A stretch of 64,000 nt of DNA from Heterodera schachtii (taxonomy: Eukaryota; Nematoda; Chromadorea; Rhabditida; Heteroderidae), in the NCBI GenBank assembly GCA_023374025.1, contig SIJG01000124.1, forward strand, positions 152,425 through 216,424. The letters are read 5' to 3'. Below are positions 61,398 to 64,000 of the stretch, one piece after another. The notes below the pieces were generated by a model. It searched no databases. It had not been told where the DNA came from and worked only from the letters and a program-made list of their open reading frames with translations. A program made the translations under genes and the position numbers. Each line of letters starts with the position of its first letter. The stretch's first letter is position 1.

Positions 61398-64000
61398 TTA
61401 ATTTTTTTAAATGACAAAATCTTTAATTGAACAATAAAATAATTAATAATATAAAGACCATTTATTTTGCTTCCACCTGTAATTTTACCGTTAAAAATTT
61501 TCCTTCAATCCTCAAAGAAAATAACCTAAACTGGAATGATCCTCCTCTCCAAAAATTACACCACATGGCATGAGGGGTTGAAGACTCATTATTGATTGAA
61601 GCATAATTAAAGAAAGTGAATCAAACATGTTGAAAGTATAAAAAGTGTAATATTTATATTAAAGAATATAAATACACCAATTTAAATACATCTGAATAAA
61701 ATAACTTTATTTCAATCTGAATGGTTTTTTAGTAACAAATATTAAATAATAAATAAAATATATAATTTATATATCAGCATTTCAAAAAAAAATACAAACT
61801 TAAAGCAAGTAAATAGTTGCAATGTGATAAAGGTGTAAGAAAGAAATTTAACAAATAATAAAGGTATAATAATTTAAACTAAAATGCTTATATAAGTAAA
61901 ATGCAAAAATAAATTTAATCTAAATAAATTATTTTGATAAATAATATTAAGCGACTTCCAATTTTATTCACTAATTTAAATAATAGAAAAGGCATTCCGA
62001 TTCTCCCAACTATATAACTAGAATAAAACAAATTCTTATCAGAATTTAATTAGATTTATCAACTTGTTGAATAACATTAAAATTAAATATAACCGAAAAC
62101 AACAAAAACTTTTAAAATTTTCAGGAATATGAAAAATATTTTAAAAATAAATCCGCTTTCTTTTATTAAAATTAACGGAATAAACAAAATGGGAAATTAA
62201 ATTCCATACTCTTAATAAAAAATATTCTTATTACTAAAAAATTATTAATGAAAAGCAAGAAGAACCGGGTAATTTGCCAGCAGTACTCGGTTGAGAATAA
62301 CTGATGATGACAATCCTTTCAATGAATCAAAAAATGCCTGAAAGAGAAAAAATAATAATAAAAGTAAAGAATGTCAGAGTTTAAAGCAATAAAAGAAAAT
62401 CTCAATGCTTTTTTGTTTATATTAATTAATGGAAAAAAATGAAATTATTTAAAAAACAATTTTATTTCGCAAAATAATTACTATAATAATTATATAAATA
62501 TAACTAATTAAATTTATAATAAGGCAAAAATAGGTTAAATAAACAAATTCTGGATTTAAACAGCATAAAATATTATATTGTAAATAATATTCCAAAAAAA
62601 ATAATTTATTTTTTATTAATCAGCTGGACATAACAAACTTTATATCAAATTAAATAATAAAATGAGCCCTTCATCAGTGTCGTTTATAAGGAAGACATCA
62701 ACAAGAAAATAAATAATGGTTAATCTGCTTTATGTTAGAAGCCCTTTATTTCTGATTATAACATAGTTATTAAAAAATGGAAAAATTGTAACCAACAGAA
62801 CTCTGATAATATATATATATATATATATTATTCTTCTATTGATTAGGTGAAAATAAAATTTTTGTCATTGAAAGTTGACAATTAATATTTTATCTATTAT
62901 GAAATTATAAAATTACAATAATAAATTGAAAATTACTTAATTAAATTATAAAATATACCTAATAATATAATTCAAAAATCAAATATATATAATAATTTTT
63001 TAAAATGTGGATTATATTAAAAAATAATTTAAAAAATTGTTAACAAATAAAAAAACGTTATGTAAGCATCCACAAGAATAAAGACGCATATTACTTGCTT
63101 TTCTTTCCATAGTCTGTTTGTAAAATGATATCTATAATTTAATTGGGATAAAACAAAAGACGATAATCAATAAATATTTTTTTAAATAATTCTAGCCCAA
63201 TATCAATAATTTATAAATAATTTAATTTTTCTTAATCCGGCGGCATGATTTTTTCTCACAAACAAGATCGGTAATATTTAGCATTCTTAACCCTAAACAA
63301 AACAATTTATAAATAGGTAAATTTTGCACTGATAGATATTTTTTTTATAAATATTTATATTAAATTGTATACCTTTTAAAATTTTATTAGAAAATGTTTC
63401 TCTTACATTTAAAATCAGTAATAATTAGATCCGTTTATTAATTATTTTTAATCTATTTTAACTGTATTATTTGAACACTAAATAAATCTTATGCTTTTTT
63501 TTCAATCTCACTTGTAGTATCTGATGGTTTAACTGGAAAATTAATTGTCAATTTTCTATAAGAACATTGAATTAATAAATCTTATTTTTTAATTTGTTCA
63601 TCTTTGAATTTAAAATAATTTATTGAACTCCATTATCTGTTTTAAAAAATGCAAAAAAAAAAAACCTAGGATTTTTTAAATTCATTTAAGTTACGAAGGA
63701 ATTTTCCCCACTATTTCGTGGGCTGTAATTTTCTTTTATTGTTTGCATTTAATAATTATTTAAGTTTGTTTCATTATGTAAATTTACGACATTTTAAATA
63801 AATATATTTTCTATTTTTCGAATCTTTTTCTCTGTTATTTTATATTAATAAGAAATTCTAATAAATTTACTATAAAATCCTTGCAAATGTACATTTTTAT
63901 GAATCGATTTGGCCGTTTCTCTTCTTTCCATTTCTGTCCAGCTAACGGCGGTAGAAGCTTTATTATCTCTGAAAAATATAATTAGAACAAATTTAATTTT
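61398..64000. other. AT-rich DNA, no gene seen
   Basis: Slightly less AT-rich patches at about 61520-61600, 62660-62705 and 63910-63960 have no supported frame. A gene could begin beyond the right edge. Confidence 0.5.
62809..62829 (+). repeat. (AT)n microsatellite
   Basis: An uninterrupted run of AT dinucleotides of about 10 units. Confidence 0.9.

Noticed and set aside
1..64000. tRNA, rRNA, CRISPR and host housekeeping genes
   Set aside because: Looked for and not found by eye. A tRNAscan-SE or Infernal run would be decisive for small RNAs in such AT-rich DNA.

Overview
What it is. This is a very AT-rich (roughly four-fifths A+T by eye), gene-poor stretch of eukaryotic nuclear DNA with one unresolved gap (16238-17228). 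The few spliced genes have canonical GT-AG introns of only 42-44 nt, and the rest is a patchwork of short inverted-repeat transposons. This fits a compact-intron invertebrate, and a nematode is my best guess from the intron size and the capsid-gene family. The species cannot be fixed from the sequence. I see no rRNA, tRNA, CRISPR array or ordinary host housekeeping gene.

Layout. 1-24 kb: AT-rich DNA with a small inverted-repeat element (2480-2634), a palindrome-rich island (4.35-4.6 kb), several dispersed repeat pairs and the assembly gap. 24-28.3 kb: a cluster of non-autonomous DNA transposons. It holds a relative of the 2.5 kb element, a 1.2 kb Mutator-type element with GGGATC-rich arms and an exact 10-bp target duplication, and a 307-bp hAT-type MITE with an exact 8-bp target duplication. 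28.3-47.8 kb: mostly featureless AT-rich DNA with an island of possible coding relics (30.3-30.7 kb), a 370-bp Mutator-type MITE whose arms are arrays of one 15-bp motif (38.2 kb), and a 590-bp fold-back element (42.9-43.5 kb). 47.9-52 kb: the only convincing protein-coding block, sharply richer in GC than its surroundings. 54.2-61.4 kb: a 3.5-3.6 kb direct tandem duplication whose breakpoint lies inside a small inverted-repeat element. 61.4-64 kb: AT-rich DNA.

The coding block. Three minus-strand genes lie head to tail almost without spacing: a small basic, glycine-rich protein resembling virion core proteins; 4 nt later a three-exon gene for a capsid-like protein of the F54H12.2-like family (432 aa after splicing); and, overlapping its stop by ATGA, a small single-pass membrane protein. 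A convergent plus-strand gene (two exons, 155 aa) faces them. The gene order and the capsid family point to a Polinton/Maverick-like or adintovirus-like integrated DNA virus. No polymerase, integrase, packaging ATPase, protease or terminal inverted repeat is visible, so what remains is a virion-structure cassette with intact frames. Either it is the stump of a larger element, or it is a capsid module kept by the host or mobilised in trans. This is the most interesting object in the window.
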